From Isotricha intestinalis (lineage: Eukaryota > Ciliophora > Litostomatea > Vestibuliferida > Isotrichidae), in assembly GCA_023807065.1 (NCBI GenBank), contig JAJJLU010004084.1:1-19122 (forward strand): a DNA stretch of 19,122 bases, read 5' to 3'. This document shows, one piece after another, positions 8,699-17,330 of this stretch. A program made the position numbers and the translations under genes. The notes below the pieces were generated by a model, which did not search any database, had not been told where the DNA came from, and saw only the letters and a program-made list of their open reading frames with translations. Position 1 is the stretch's first letter, and each line of letters opens with the position of its first letter.

Positions 8699-8754
8699 TT
8701 TTATTTTTATTTTTTATTAAATTTTTTATTAATTATTTAATTATTTTTTTAAAA
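8699..8754. promoter_or_regulatory. 56-bp divergent promoter region, A and T only
   Basis: The interval between the two divergent ATGs contains no G or C. It must serve both transcripts' 5' untranslated regions, or initiation occurs partly inside a neighbouring gene. No motif is visible beyond T and A runs. Confidence 0.5.
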
Positions 8755-11328
8755 ATGGAAAATGAATTACAAATACTAATTCAAAATATATTAAATCCAA
8801 ATAAAAATATAAGAGAACCATCAGAATTAAAGATAAATGAATTAGCAGAACAAAATTTAGGTACTTTATTTTTTAAATTATCTTTAATAATATGTCATGA
8901 GGATGAAAATAAAATAATAAGAAAAATTTCATGTACAATAATAAAAAGTTTATTATCTAAAGAAAATTATATTAAATTATGGTTTAATACAGATGAAAAT
9001 CTAAGAAATACAATAAAAAATAATTTATTGAGTTCTTTAGCAAGTCAAGACATTGATATAAGGAAAGCAACTGCATTAGCAATTTCTACTATTTGTAAAT
9101 ATGAATTTCCAAAAAAAATATGGTTAAATTTATTTGATGTTTTAATTAATACTTCAAATAATCAAAATTTATTATATCAATTATCCTCTATTATGACTTT
9201 AAGTTATATTTTTGAAGAAATTGATATTAATGATATTAATGATAATATTAGGAGAAATGTTTTATTTGCTTTTTATAAAATTTTAAATCAAAATAATATT
9301 AATTTTGAATTATATAAAGAAACATTAGACGCTTTAGATAATTTTATTCCTTTTATAAAAGATATTATAATTAATAAAGAACATGCCAAAATTTTTTTTG
9401 AATTGATTGAAAAATCAATTAAAAATGATAGTGATATTATTAGAAGTAAATCAATTAAAATATTTATAGATATTTCAAGAAGATATTATGATTATTTAGA
9501 AGATTATATTAATAATTTAATAAATATTACAAGTAAAATAATGGAAAAAGATACAAATGAGAATTCTTTGCTTGCTTATGAAATTTGGTGTTCTATTGGA
9601 GAAATCGAAGTTTACAGAAAAAATGAAGTTGAAATTAAAAAAAATAAAAATATCTTATTTTTTGAATTTTGTCAAAAATCTTTAATACATTTATTTCCCA
9701 TTCTTCAAAATCATATCATTCAAAATGATTACGATAATGATGAATGGAACCAAAGAAAAGCTTCTTCTACTTTAATTGATATATTTTCTAAATGTTGTCA
9801 AATTAATTTTATTGAAAAAATTATTGAATTTGTTGATCAATTAATTTCAGAAAATAATTATTATTTAAAACATGCAGGATTATATACTTACTCTTCAATT
9901 TTAGAAACTTTTTATCATGATTATTTAGTTGATAAAAACAAAGAAATTTTATATATTATTTCACAAATTTTTTATGATAAAAATAATCCTGAACATTTAA
10001 AATATATTGCATCTTATACTTTAGAAAGAATTACTTTTTATTATTCTGAAGAAATTATTTCAGAAAAAAATGTTTTGTTTGATATAATAGATTTAATTAT
10101 AAATAATTTAACTCAACATAAAAATAATATAAAAGTTAATTTATGTCAAACAATAAATAATCTTAATAAAGAATTAATAATTTCGGAAAATATATATTTT
10201 AATGAGTTTACTGAATATTTAGAAAAGATAATTAATATATTATTAAATTTAGGAATTCTTCCTGAATCTTATGACCCAAATAATAATGTTACATTAAATT
10301 GTTTTTATACGATTTCTATTTTAATTGAACATTCTGCAAGAGATAGTGGAGAAGTAGTAAAAGTAATATTTAAAAAATTAATTAATTATTTTAGTACAAC
10401 TTTAGATGCTTCTTCTTTTAAAAATAATGAAATTAGATTTTATTATCAAAGTTATATTTTAATAAGTTTAAGTGCATTTTTTTCAACTAGTTACTTTTGT
10501 ATTGAAGAAAATGATATATTAACTTTATTCCAATATATAATTCAATCTTTTAATGAAAGGAATAATATTTATGAAGAAGGAATGTCAATAATTGGATTAA
10601 TATTTTTAGTAATAAATCAAAAAAATTTTGAACAATTAATAAATATATTTTTTGAATATTTAATTTTTGGTCTTAAATCAATAAATGACATTTCTTTATG
10701 TAAAACAACAATTTTAACAACAAGTAAAATAATACAAAATATATATTTTGATAATAATAATAATTTATTAAGTCAAATAATGGAAAATATATTTCAAATA
10801 TTATTAAATCCTAAAGCTGATAAATCTCTAAAACCTATTTCTTTAAATGTTATTGGAGAATTATTTTTATGTTGCAAAAATCAATGTTTTAATTACTTTG
10901 ACAAAAGTATGAACATATTAAAAAGTGCAATGGAAATTTCAATTAAAATTGATAAATTAAATGAAGATGAGGATATAATTAATTATTATTATCAATTAAG
11001 AGAAACTATTATTTTAATTTTTACTTATATTTTTTCTACAATTTGTGAAAAAAATTTTCAAAATAATTTTTTTCAATATGTAGTTGTAATTATGAAATAT
11101 ATTAATTCTATTTGTTTAAATGAAAATAATGAAAATATTCTTGAAGAGTGTTTAGGTTTAATCATTGATTTTTGTAATGAATATAAAAATGTAATGAAAA
11201 ATTATATTGATTTTAATATTATAAATAATATTTTTTCGACATTAAAGAAAAATAATAAAAACAATAAAAATCCTAAATTAAGTGTTATGATTGAATATTC
11301 AGAAAATAAAATTAAGGAAATAAAATAA
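8755..11328 (+). CDS. Importin subunit beta-1 (karyopherin beta-1)
   Basis: A nuclear import receptor that carries cargo, with importin-alpha or directly, through nuclear pores and releases it on RanGTP. The protein is about 857 residues, close to the usual ~870, and is made of HEAT repeats throughout. Family landmarks in order: SSLASQDIDIRKATALAIS, then ICKYEFPKKIW (the usual xEIPxxxWP segment), DNDEWNQRKASSTLIDIF (the acidic loop and WN.cKAa segment) and KHAGLYTYSSILE. The ATG at 8755 gives MENELQIL, the expected start. The frame is open further upstream to an ATG at 8614, but that 47-residue hydrophobic extension is antisense to the neighbouring gene and is rejected. There is no intron. 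The C-terminus is Asn/Lys-rich. It is followed in tandem by the Myb gene 245 bp downstream. Confidence 0.93.
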   Translation: MENELQILIQNILNPNKNIREPSELKINELAEQNLGTLFFKLSLIICHEDENKIIRKISCTIIKSLLSKENYIKLWFNTDENLRNTIKNNLLSSLASQDIDIRKATALAISTICKYEFPKKIWLNLFDVLINTSNNQNLLYQLSSIMTLSYIFEEIDINDINDNIRRNVLFAFYKILNQNNINFELYKETLDALDNFIPFIKDIIINKEHAKIFFELIEKSIKNDSDIIRSKSIKIFIDISRRYYDYLEDYINNLINITSKIMEKDTNENSLLAYEIWCSIGEIEVYRKNEVEIKKNKNILFFEFCQKSLIHLFPILQNHIIQNDYDNDEWNQRKASSTLIDIFSKCCQINFIEKIIEFVDQLISENNYYLKHAGLYTYSSILETFYHDYLVDKNKEILYIISQIFYDKNNPEHLKYIASYTLERITFYYSEEIISEKNVLFDIIDLIINNLTQHKNNIKVNLCQTINNLNKELIISENIYFNEFTEYLEKIINILLNLGILPESYDPNNNVTLNCFYTISILIEHSARDSGEVVKVIFKKLINYFSTTLDASSFKNNEIRFYYQSYILISLSAFFSTSYFCIEENDILTLFQYIIQSFNERNNIYEEGMSIIGLIFLVINQKNFEQLINIFFEYLIFGLKSINDISLCKTTILTTSKIIQNIYFDNNNNLLSQIMENIFQILLNPKADKSLKPISLNVIGELFLCCKNQCFNYFDKSMNILKSAMEISIKIDKLNEDEDIINYYYQLRETIILIFTYIFSTICEKNFQNNFFQYVVVIMKYINSICLNENNENILEECLGLIIDFCNEYKNVMKNYIDFNIINNIFSTLKKNNKNNKNPKLSVMIEYSENKIKEIK

Positions 11329-11573
11329 GATTTATTTATTAAATAATTAATTAATTGATTTTTTATATTAATATTTGTATTTTTTATCTTTGAACTTTTT
11401 AATTATTTCCTTTAATTATAATATATATAATAAATAATATTTAATATATATTTAAAATATAATATATAAAAAAATATATTTTTTTAAATAAAAAAATCCG
11501 AAAAAAATAAAAAGCAAATTCAACCAATAAAAAAATAAATAAACTTTATATAAAAAATTTATAAAAATAAAAA

Positions 11574-12926
11574 ATGGCAAAAACCACAAAAAAGACATAT
11601 TATAAAAAAGTGAAAATTCCAAAAAAGCCAAAAATATGGACAAAAGAAGAAGACAAAATATTAATATCAAAAGCAAAAGAATATAATAATCAAAATTGGT
11701 CAAAAATAGCATCATTTATAAAAGATAGAACAGCAATTCAATGTTCAGCAAGATTTAAAAGGATTCAACCAGGAATAATAAAAGGAAGTTGGACAAAAGA
11801 AGAAGATAATCAATTAATTAAATTATATCAAATTTATGGAAAAAATTGGAGTGAAATATCTAGATTAATGCCTTATAGAACAGGTAAACAAATTAGAGAT
11901 AGATTTTTAAATGTTTTAGATGATAGTTTAAATAGAGAAAAATTCACTTTAGAAGAAGATGAAAAAATTATTAAATTATATAAATGTTATGGGAAATCTT
12001 GGAGTAGAATTGCAAAAAGATTAAAAGGAAGAACTGGAGATATGGTTAAAAACAGATTTTATTCTAGTTTAAAAAAAATTGTTGAAAATGGGAGATTTAA
12101 AGGTAAAAAATTTATTGGGAAGAAAAGAGGAAGAAAAAGTTTGGAGGAGAAAATTAAAATTGAGAAAGAAAAGAAAAAAAAAAAGAAAGTATTAAATAAT
12201 AATAGTAATATTCAACAATTAAATGAAGTTAATAATAATGACTTTAGTGAAACTAATAATAATAAATGTGATATTGATGTTAAGAAAAAAAATGATAAAG
12301 TTAAATATAAAAATAATAATAAAAATGATTCTGGAATAAATACAAATATTACTATTAATAATAATAATGATAATAATAATTATTATTTACAAAATGATTC
12401 TTCATTTACACAAAATATTGTAAATAACATAATTAATATTAATACTCTTATTATTCAACAATCGAATTTTGAATCAACAAAACAATTATTATCTCAATTA
12501 AAGAATAATAACTCAAATATAATTATAAATAATATTTCTCCTAATGATTCAAATGATAATTTTTTCAAAAAAAATTTTAATAAAACCTTTAATAATAACT
12601 TAACTAAAAATTTTTACAATAATAATTATGATAATGAAAATTACGATGATAATATTTTTTGTTTAAAACATGAATTAAATGAAAGTAATTCTTATATAAA
12701 AAACAATGAATTTCAAAAAAATAATATTTATGTGAATAATATTGAACCAAAGAAAATTGAATCTTTAAAATCTTTAATAAAAAATCAAATGACATATGGA
12801 ATTAAAAAGGATAATTTAATTTCCCAATTAGAAATTTTAAAAGAATTAAAAGAAATTACAAATGATAAAATTAAAGTATTAAATAATGAAAATTGTGAAG
12901 AAAATTTTGTCGAATTTTATAATTAA
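11574..12926 (+). CDS. Three-repeat (R1R2R3) Myb-like DNA-binding protein
   Basis: A 450-residue nuclear DNA-binding protein, either a c-Myb-like transcription factor or a CDC5-like splicing factor relative. Three adjacent Myb repeats are seen. R1 has Trp22, Trp42, Phe61; R2 has Trp73, Trp92, Phe111; R3 has Phe124, Trp143, Phe162. In all three the last aromatic is Phe, and in R3 the first is Phe. The recognition helices keep RTAIQCSARF, RTGKQIRDRF and RTGDMVKNRF. A basic region follows, with an AT-hook-like KKRGRKS (183-189) and a long Lys run that could serve as nuclear localisation signal. From 210 on, the protein is Asn-rich and low in complexity, except for a helical segment near the C-terminus (KSLIKNQMTYGIKKDNL and following). 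Tandem adjacent R1-R2-R3 favours c-Myb-type over CDC5, which has two repeats. The target is unknown. Confidence 0.9.
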   Translation: MAKTTKKTYYKKVKIPKKPKIWTKEEDKILISKAKEYNNQNWSKIASFIKDRTAIQCSARFKRIQPGIIKGSWTKEEDNQLIKLYQIYGKNWSEISRLMPYRTGKQIRDRFLNVLDDSLNREKFTLEEDEKIIKLYKCYGKSWSRIAKRLKGRTGDMVKNRFYSSLKKIVENGRFKGKKFIGKKRGRKSLEEKIKIEKEKKKKKKVLNNNSNIQQLNEVNNNDFSETNNNKCDIDVKKKNDKVKYKNNNKNDSGINTNITINNNNDNNNYYLQNDSSFTQNIVNNIININTLIIQQSNFESTKQLLSQLKNNNSNIIINNISPNDSNDNFFKKNFNKTFNNNLTKNFYNNNYDNENYDDNIFCLKHELNESNSYIKNNEFQKNNIYVNNIEPKKIESLKSLIKNQMTYGIKKDNLISQLEILKELKEITNDKIKVLNNENCEENFVEFYN

Positions 12927-13256
12927 TTAGGATTTTAGTTTTCATAAATAATAAAATCCTCCATATTGTTTATAAATATATTTTTAATTAATTCATTGTA
13001 TTTTATAAATAATAAAAACAAATCGAAAAAAATATAAATCTAAAAATTCTCTTTTAAAACCAATTTTTTACTTTATAAAAATAAAACAATTTAATTTAAT
13101 TTCCTAAATCAAATTTAAATTAACTTTATTTTATGTTGTAATTGTTAATATATTATTATTTTTAATGAAAAAATAAAAATTATTTATTGAATAATTTAAG
13201 CTAATAATTAAAACAAATAAATAAATAATGACTAATAATTATATTAATTTATTTTT
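12927..13256. other. Convergent 3' spacer
   Basis: This 330-bp A/T-rich spacer separates the 3' ends of the Myb gene and the minus-strand gene at 13257. I see no gene or structured RNA in it. Confidence 0.4.
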
Positions 13257-14156
13257 TTAAGTAATTGAACTTTTATATTTTTGTAAATGTTGATTATTAA
13301 ATTTTGTTTTTAAAATATATTCAGTTCTTTGAATTTGTGCATTATATTGTTTTAATTCCATAAAAGTTTTCTTTTGTTCTAACATAACATCTAATAATAT
13401 TTTATAAGTTTGATTTTTTTTCTTTTTGATTTGTTTATAAAATTTAATATATTTATCTCCGGGTTTTTCAGAAGAAATATAATCTTCAAAACAATCATCT
13501 GGATTTGTAACTTGAAAAAGTAATCTATCAATAATTGAAGATCTTTTTAATTTTTTAGGAATATTAGTTTCACTTGTTTTATCACTTTTTAAATTTTTCT
13601 TTAATAATATATTTTCTAAATTGATTTGATTTGACAAACTCTTTGTTGAAATTTTTATTTTTTTTTTAGTCTTATTTTTTTTCCCTGTTTCAATAGTTTG
13701 AGCCGTTTTCATATTAGTTATATTTTCATTAATATCATTATTTCTTAATATTAATTTTCTTCTTCCATTTGATATTGTTAAAAATAGTTTTTTATTATTT
13801 TTTTCTTCATTTTTATTCATATCTTCAAAATAACTTCTTTTAGAATTATCACTTATACTATTTAGATTAGTTAAAGTATCATAATTATAAAAACCTTTTG
13901 GTTCTCTTGAAGTTAAATTACTAAAAATAGATGAGTTTAAATATCTATATGTTTTTAAAAAAGGATTTCTATATCTTATATTATTTCTTTTAAAAGAATC
14001 ATCATTTGTATTATTTATTAAATGATATTTATTTAATGATATTTTTGTATGTTTAGCTTTTGAATTTAAACGAAATGCTGATCTACTAATTTTATGTTGA
14101 TCCAAATGTAATTTTTTAGATGAAATTGTTTTTTTGGAAGAAGGCTCGTTAATCAT
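13257..14156 (-). CDS. Basic Lys/Asn/Ser-rich protein of unknown function
   Basis: A 299-residue single-exon frame with ATG at 14156 in an A-rich context and a TAA stop. It is strongly basic, with Lys- and Arg-rich clusters such as KKNKTKKKIKISTK and RSYFEDMNKNEEKNNKK. The only likely folded part is near the C-terminus (about 215-290). There, NPDDCFEDYISSEKPGDKY leads into a helical, coiled-coil-like segment rich in Lys, Gln and Glu (LLDVMLEQKKTFMELKQY). There is no signal peptide or membrane helix. It lies 160 bp downstream of a similar basic protein on the same strand and converges with the Myb gene. The family is not recognised; a cytoskeletal or nuclear structural protein would fit the composition, but that is a guess. 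Confidence 0.75.
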   Translation of the reverse strand: MINEPSSKKTISSKKLHLDQHKISRSAFRLNSKAKHTKISLNKYHLINNTNDDSFKRNNIRYRNPFLKTYRYLNSSIFSNLTSREPKGFYNYDTLTNLNSISDNSKRSYFEDMNKNEEKNNKKLFLTISNGRRKLILRNNDINENITNMKTAQTIETGKKNKTKKKIKISTKSLSNQINLENILLKKNLKSDKTSETNIPKKLKRSSIIDRLLFQVTNPDDCFEDYISSEKPGDKYIKFYKQIKKKKNQTYKILLDVMLEQKKTFMELKQYNAQIQRTEYILKTKFNNQHLQKYKSSIT

Positions 14157-14316
14157 TTTATTAGAAATTCAATAATGATATTTTTAAATATTAATTAATA
14201 ATATAAATAAAATGAAATTTGTTCATATTTTTACTATAAAAAATTAATAAATAAATATATTAAATGAAAAAAATAAGTATTTTTTTTACAAAAAGTACAT
14301 AAATTTATTACCTAAT

Positions 14317-15258
14317 TTATTTTTTATGATTAATGTCATTATGATCAATATTTATATCAATATCTTCAACAATGATATTATCTTTAGAAGTAATACTATT
14401 TCTGAAAATATTCATCATTTTAATATTATTATCATGAATTTCTTTTTTTCTGTCATCATTAACTTTATGAATAACATTTCTAAACTCAAATTTTTTAAGT
14501 TCTCTAATTTTATTTTTAATATTCATTTCTCTTTCAATTTCTTTTAATTTATTTCTTGAAGAATTTTTCATAGAATTTTTTCCATGAATGAAACTATTTG
14601 AAATTTTGACTTCTAATATTTTTCTTGTTAAATTAATTAAATTACAATTAGAAGAAAAATTCTTTTGAAAAACATTATTATAATCTCTTTTGATATTATT
14701 TCCATAATGAAAAAAATTAGGTTCTTGAATATCATATTTAATATTAATTTTACTACTAATGTTTGAATTTGTTTTTTCAATACATTTTATTTTCTTTTTA
14801 AATTTTTTATTTTTCAAATTATTTTCAAAATTATTTAGATCACTATAAATTTTCTTCCATTTATTATATAATCTTTCAGTTCTTGAAGATTTAGGAGAAT
14901 TCGAAACTTCCTTTTGATTAGGTTGAATATTTTTTCTTAAAGAATTTATTGGAGAAATACTATCTTTTGTTGAATGAATATCATCGAATAAACTATTTAT
15001 TTTCTTATGAATTTTTATACATTTACTTTCTGTTTTTTTTAAATTTGTTAAACTTCTTATTGTTGAAGGTTCAGTTTCATTATATGATATTATATTCAGT
15101 TTTTTACTGGAAGAAGAATCATTTCTTTGATTTTCATTTCTTTTTGGAGATAATAGTTTCTCTAAATCCAAATGTAAAATGGAATTTTTTTTTAAAGTCT
15201 TTTTAGGAAAATAACATTTAGATTGATTATAAATATTATTCCTATATTGTGTAATCAT
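14317..15258 (-). CDS. Basic Ser/Asn/Lys-rich protein of unknown function
   Basis: A 313-residue single-exon frame with ATG at 15258 and a TAA stop. It is basic and Ser-rich, with several Ser-Pro sites (LLSPKR, SISPIN, NSPKSS) that could be targets of proline-directed kinases. A helical segment at about 125-165 (RLYNKWKKIYSDLNNFENN) and another at about 235-285 (KLKEIEREMNIKNKIRELKK) look coiled-coil-like. An acidic tail (VEDIDINIDHND) ends it. The N-terminal stretch with LHLDLEKL faintly recalls LHLDQHKI at the same place in the next gene downstream, so the two could be diverged tandem duplicates. There is no recognised family. Its start is 127 bp from the divergent glucokinase start. Confidence 0.75.
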   Translation of the reverse strand: MITQYRNNIYNQSKCYFPKKTLKKNSILHLDLEKLLSPKRNENQRNDSSSSKKLNIISYNETEPSTIRSLTNLKKTESKCIKIHKKINSLFDDIHSTKDSISPINSLRKNIQPNQKEVSNSPKSSRTERLYNKWKKIYSDLNNFENNLKNKKFKKKIKCIEKTNSNISSKINIKYDIQEPNFFHYGNNIKRDYNNVFQKNFSSNCNLINLTRKILEVKISNSFIHGKNSMKNSSRNKLKEIEREMNIKNKIRELKKFEFRNVIHKVNDDRKKEIHDNNIKMMNIFRNSITSKDNIIVEDIDINIDHNDINHKK

Positions 15259-15305
15259 TTTGACAATAAATTAAATAATTTTAATAAATAAAAAGATAAA
15301 CATTA

Positions 15306-15320
15306 AAAATAACTTAAACC
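15306..15320 (+). repeat. Direct repeat, copy 1, upstream of glucokinase
   Basis: AAAATAACTTAAACC occurs here and again exactly at 15361-15375. The copies are 55 bp apart, start to start, within the short divergent spacer. It may be a regulatory site or a chance 5'-UTR duplication. Confidence 0.5.
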
Positions 15321-15360
15321 TTGAAAAAAACATAAAAAAAATTAAAAAAAAACAAATAAA

Positions 15361-15375
15361 AAAATAACTTAAACC
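15361..15375 (+). repeat. Direct repeat, copy 2, upstream of glucokinase
   Basis: Second perfect copy of AAAATAACTTAAACC, ending 10 bp before the glucokinase ATG. It is probably within the 5' untranslated region. Confidence 0.5.
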
Positions 15376-15385
15376 AAAAAAAAAA

Positions 15386-16618
15386 ATGCCAAACAAAATT
15401 CCAATTCTCTGTGGTGATATTGGAGGAACAAAATCCCACTTATGTTTAATGCGTATAACCTCAAATCCAAAAGACCACCATGATATAATAGACAGTACTT
15501 ATCATTTATCATTTAACTTTAAAAACGTATCAGACCTATTATCAAAATATTTATCCGCATTTATATCAACCCCAAATTACCCAGTGTTTGCAGTATTTTC
15601 AGTTCCAGGACCAATAACAAATAATTCAATACTCCAATTTACAAATGTACCTCATTGGCCATCAGTGAATGGGAATGAATTATCAAAAAAATTAAATATA
15701 GAAAAATTAATATTTCTGAATGATTTTGTAGCAAATGGATATGCAATTCAAACAAATTTAAAAAAAGGAAGAGATTATCGTATAGTTAATGATAAAGAAA
15801 TTGATGAAAATGGTCCTAAATGTACTTTAGGACCAGGAACTGGATTTGGAGTAGGATATTTAACAAAGAAATTAGGAGATAAATATCATTTAGTTTGTGG
15901 AGCTGAAGGATCACATAGTGACTTTGCTCCTATTAATGGATTACAATTTAAATATAAACAATATTTAGCTAGATATTATAATATTGATCATATTTCTATG
16001 GAAAGAGCTATTTGTGGACAAAGTATTATTCCTATTTATAAATTTCTATCAGGGGAAATTAGAGTTAATTATGATTATGCTTTATATGATCAAGTTAGAG
16101 TTTTTCAAGGAACTCAAAATTCTGATACTCAATTACAAATTAATAAATTAATTGTTCAAAAAGGTTTAAGAAAAGAATGCAAATTATGTGAAAAAACACT
16201 TGAATTTTTTGTTGAATTATATGGTCAAGCTGCAGGAAATGCATGTTTAATGTATTTACCTACTGGAGGATTATATTTATTAGGAGGACTAAGTGATAAA
16301 TTTCAAGATTTAATTTGTGAAACTGATATTTGGAAAAAATCCTTTTTTGATAAAGGAAGAATGAGTGAAGTTATGGAAAGTTTCCCTGTTATTTTAGTTA
16401 AGGATAATGAACTAACAATTAAAGGATGTATTGAATATTGTAGGAGACTTATTGAACAAAAAGAAGAAAATAATTTTGAAGGGAACAATAATGAGAACAA
16501 TAATGTTAATGATAAAAATAAAGGGGGAGAAAAAAATGATAATGATGATGAAGGGAGTGATAAAGGAACTGAAGAGAAAGGGAAAAGCAAGAATAAAAAT
16601 AAAAAGGAAAAAGAATAA
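15386..16618 (+). CDS. glk: Glucokinase, bacterial type, with a charged C-terminal tail
   Basis: Catalyses ATP + glucose to ADP + glucose-6-phosphate, the entry step of glycolysis. The sequence fits the Escherichia coli Glk-type group rather than eukaryotic hexokinases. It has the phosphate-binding GDIGGTKSHL (10-19), SVPGPI (72-77), the catalytic NDF with Asp113, the adenosine-side LGPGTGFGVG (148-157) and EGSHSDFAP (174-182). Then come MERAICG and CEKTLEFFVELYGQAAGN, and near the C-terminus GGLYLLGGL and the FFDKGRMSEVMESFPV segment. The core of about 350 residues is a little longer than the ~320 of E. coli. It is followed by ~58 residues of Asn/Glu/Lys/Gly low-complexity tail not found in bacterial forms. 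The start ATG lies in an A-rich context; there is no targeting peptide, so the cytosol is likely. Codon use matches its neighbours apart from a slightly richer G+C start, so any transfer is old. Confidence 0.93.
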   Translation: MPNKIPILCGDIGGTKSHLCLMRITSNPKDHHDIIDSTYHLSFNFKNVSDLLSKYLSAFISTPNYPVFAVFSVPGPITNNSILQFTNVPHWPSVNGNELSKKLNIEKLIFLNDFVANGYAIQTNLKKGRDYRIVNDKEIDENGPKCTLGPGTGFGVGYLTKKLGDKYHLVCGAEGSHSDFAPINGLQFKYKQYLARYYNIDHISMERAICGQSIIPIYKFLSGEIRVNYDYALYDQVRVFQGTQNSDTQLQINKLIVQKGLRKECKLCEKTLEFFVELYGQAAGNACLMYLPTGGLYLLGGLSDKFQDLICETDIWKKSFFDKGRMSEVMESFPVILVKDNELTIKGCIEYCRRLIEQKEENNFEGNNNENNNVNDKNKGGEKNDNDDEGSDKGTEEKGKSKNKNKKEKE

Positions 16619-16739
16619 TTTTTAGTTTTATAATAGTTTTTATTTTTTTTAATTTGTTTATATGATTAAAGTATTTTATTTGCTTTATGTTTTTGTTGAT
16701 TTTTATTAATTTAAAATATATAAATGAGATATTTTAAAA

Positions 16740-17330
16740 AATAGATTTTTCTTGAAATGGGATTAAAGCATGAATATCATAAATTTAATATTAATGATTT
16801 TATATTAACCAAAAAGATTTGAATTCAATGATAACCTTCAAGCTAAATGAAAACTTTTATCTCCATCAACAAGTAAATTATATATATTATAAAATGAGAA
16901 TAGATATATTAAAACAAAATCAAAAAAATCGAAGATATAATGGAAATCCAAATTAAATTAAATTGAAAAAATAAAAAGCAATTGAAAAGAAAGAAACCAA
17001 AGAAAAAAAAAATAATGATGAAGATAAATATAATTTTAATGAATTTATGAAGACTTAAATGAATTAAGTGATGAAATGATAACAAAATGAAGTGAATAAA
17101 TCTTCTGATAAATAATATTAAATTAAGAAATCCAAATTATCGATATGATGTAAGTAAAAATTGTAATCATGAAGAATATTCTGCAGAATGGAATGAAAAT
17201 AATTATTCAAAAATTAAATTATTTAGAAAAATAAAAAATATATATTTTGTAAATTTACTCTTTTTTCCTTTGTCGTTGAAAAATATTTTATATTTACTTT
17301 ATTTCATTTTATTTAATTATTTATATTAAT
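16740..17330 (+). pseudogene. Decayed protein-coding gene, unrecognised family
   Basis: Successive coding-like pieces on the plus strand lie in changing frames. MGLKHEYHKFNINDFILTKK begins near 16758. Next comes a ~50-codon stretch (about 16810-16955) including NENFYLHQQVNYIYYKMRID and QKNRRYNGNPN. NNDEDKYNFNEF (near 17020) shifts into YEDLNELSDEMITK. A last open stretch from about 17096 to 17330 reads NIKLRNPNYRYDVSKNCNHE and then EYSAEWNENNYSKIKLFRK. Stops or frame changes separate all of them. Content is unlike spacer DNA. The end overlaps the 3' end of the Psf3-like gene by 18 bases. One GTAAGT..TGCAG pair (37 nt, near 17150) could be an intron, but it would not repair the other breaks. 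Confidence 0.5.

Noticed and set aside
8614..8754. A 47-residue hydrophobic N-terminal extension of importin-beta that could look like a signal or membrane segment
   Set aside because: It is the antisense of the divergent gene's first exon and the A/T-only spacer; MENELQIL at 8755 is the normal importin-beta start.
14326..15206. Hydrophobic plus-strand frames within 14317-15258
   Set aside because: They are antisense shadows (Phe/Ile/Leu-rich opposite Lys/Asn/Glu codons) of the minus-strand basic protein.
16303..16625. Frames on both strands over the glucokinase tail (Ser/Leu/Phe-rich on minus; Lys/Met/Ile-rich on plus)
   Set aside because: They are shadows of the low-complexity charged tail; the glucokinase frame alone has family motifs.
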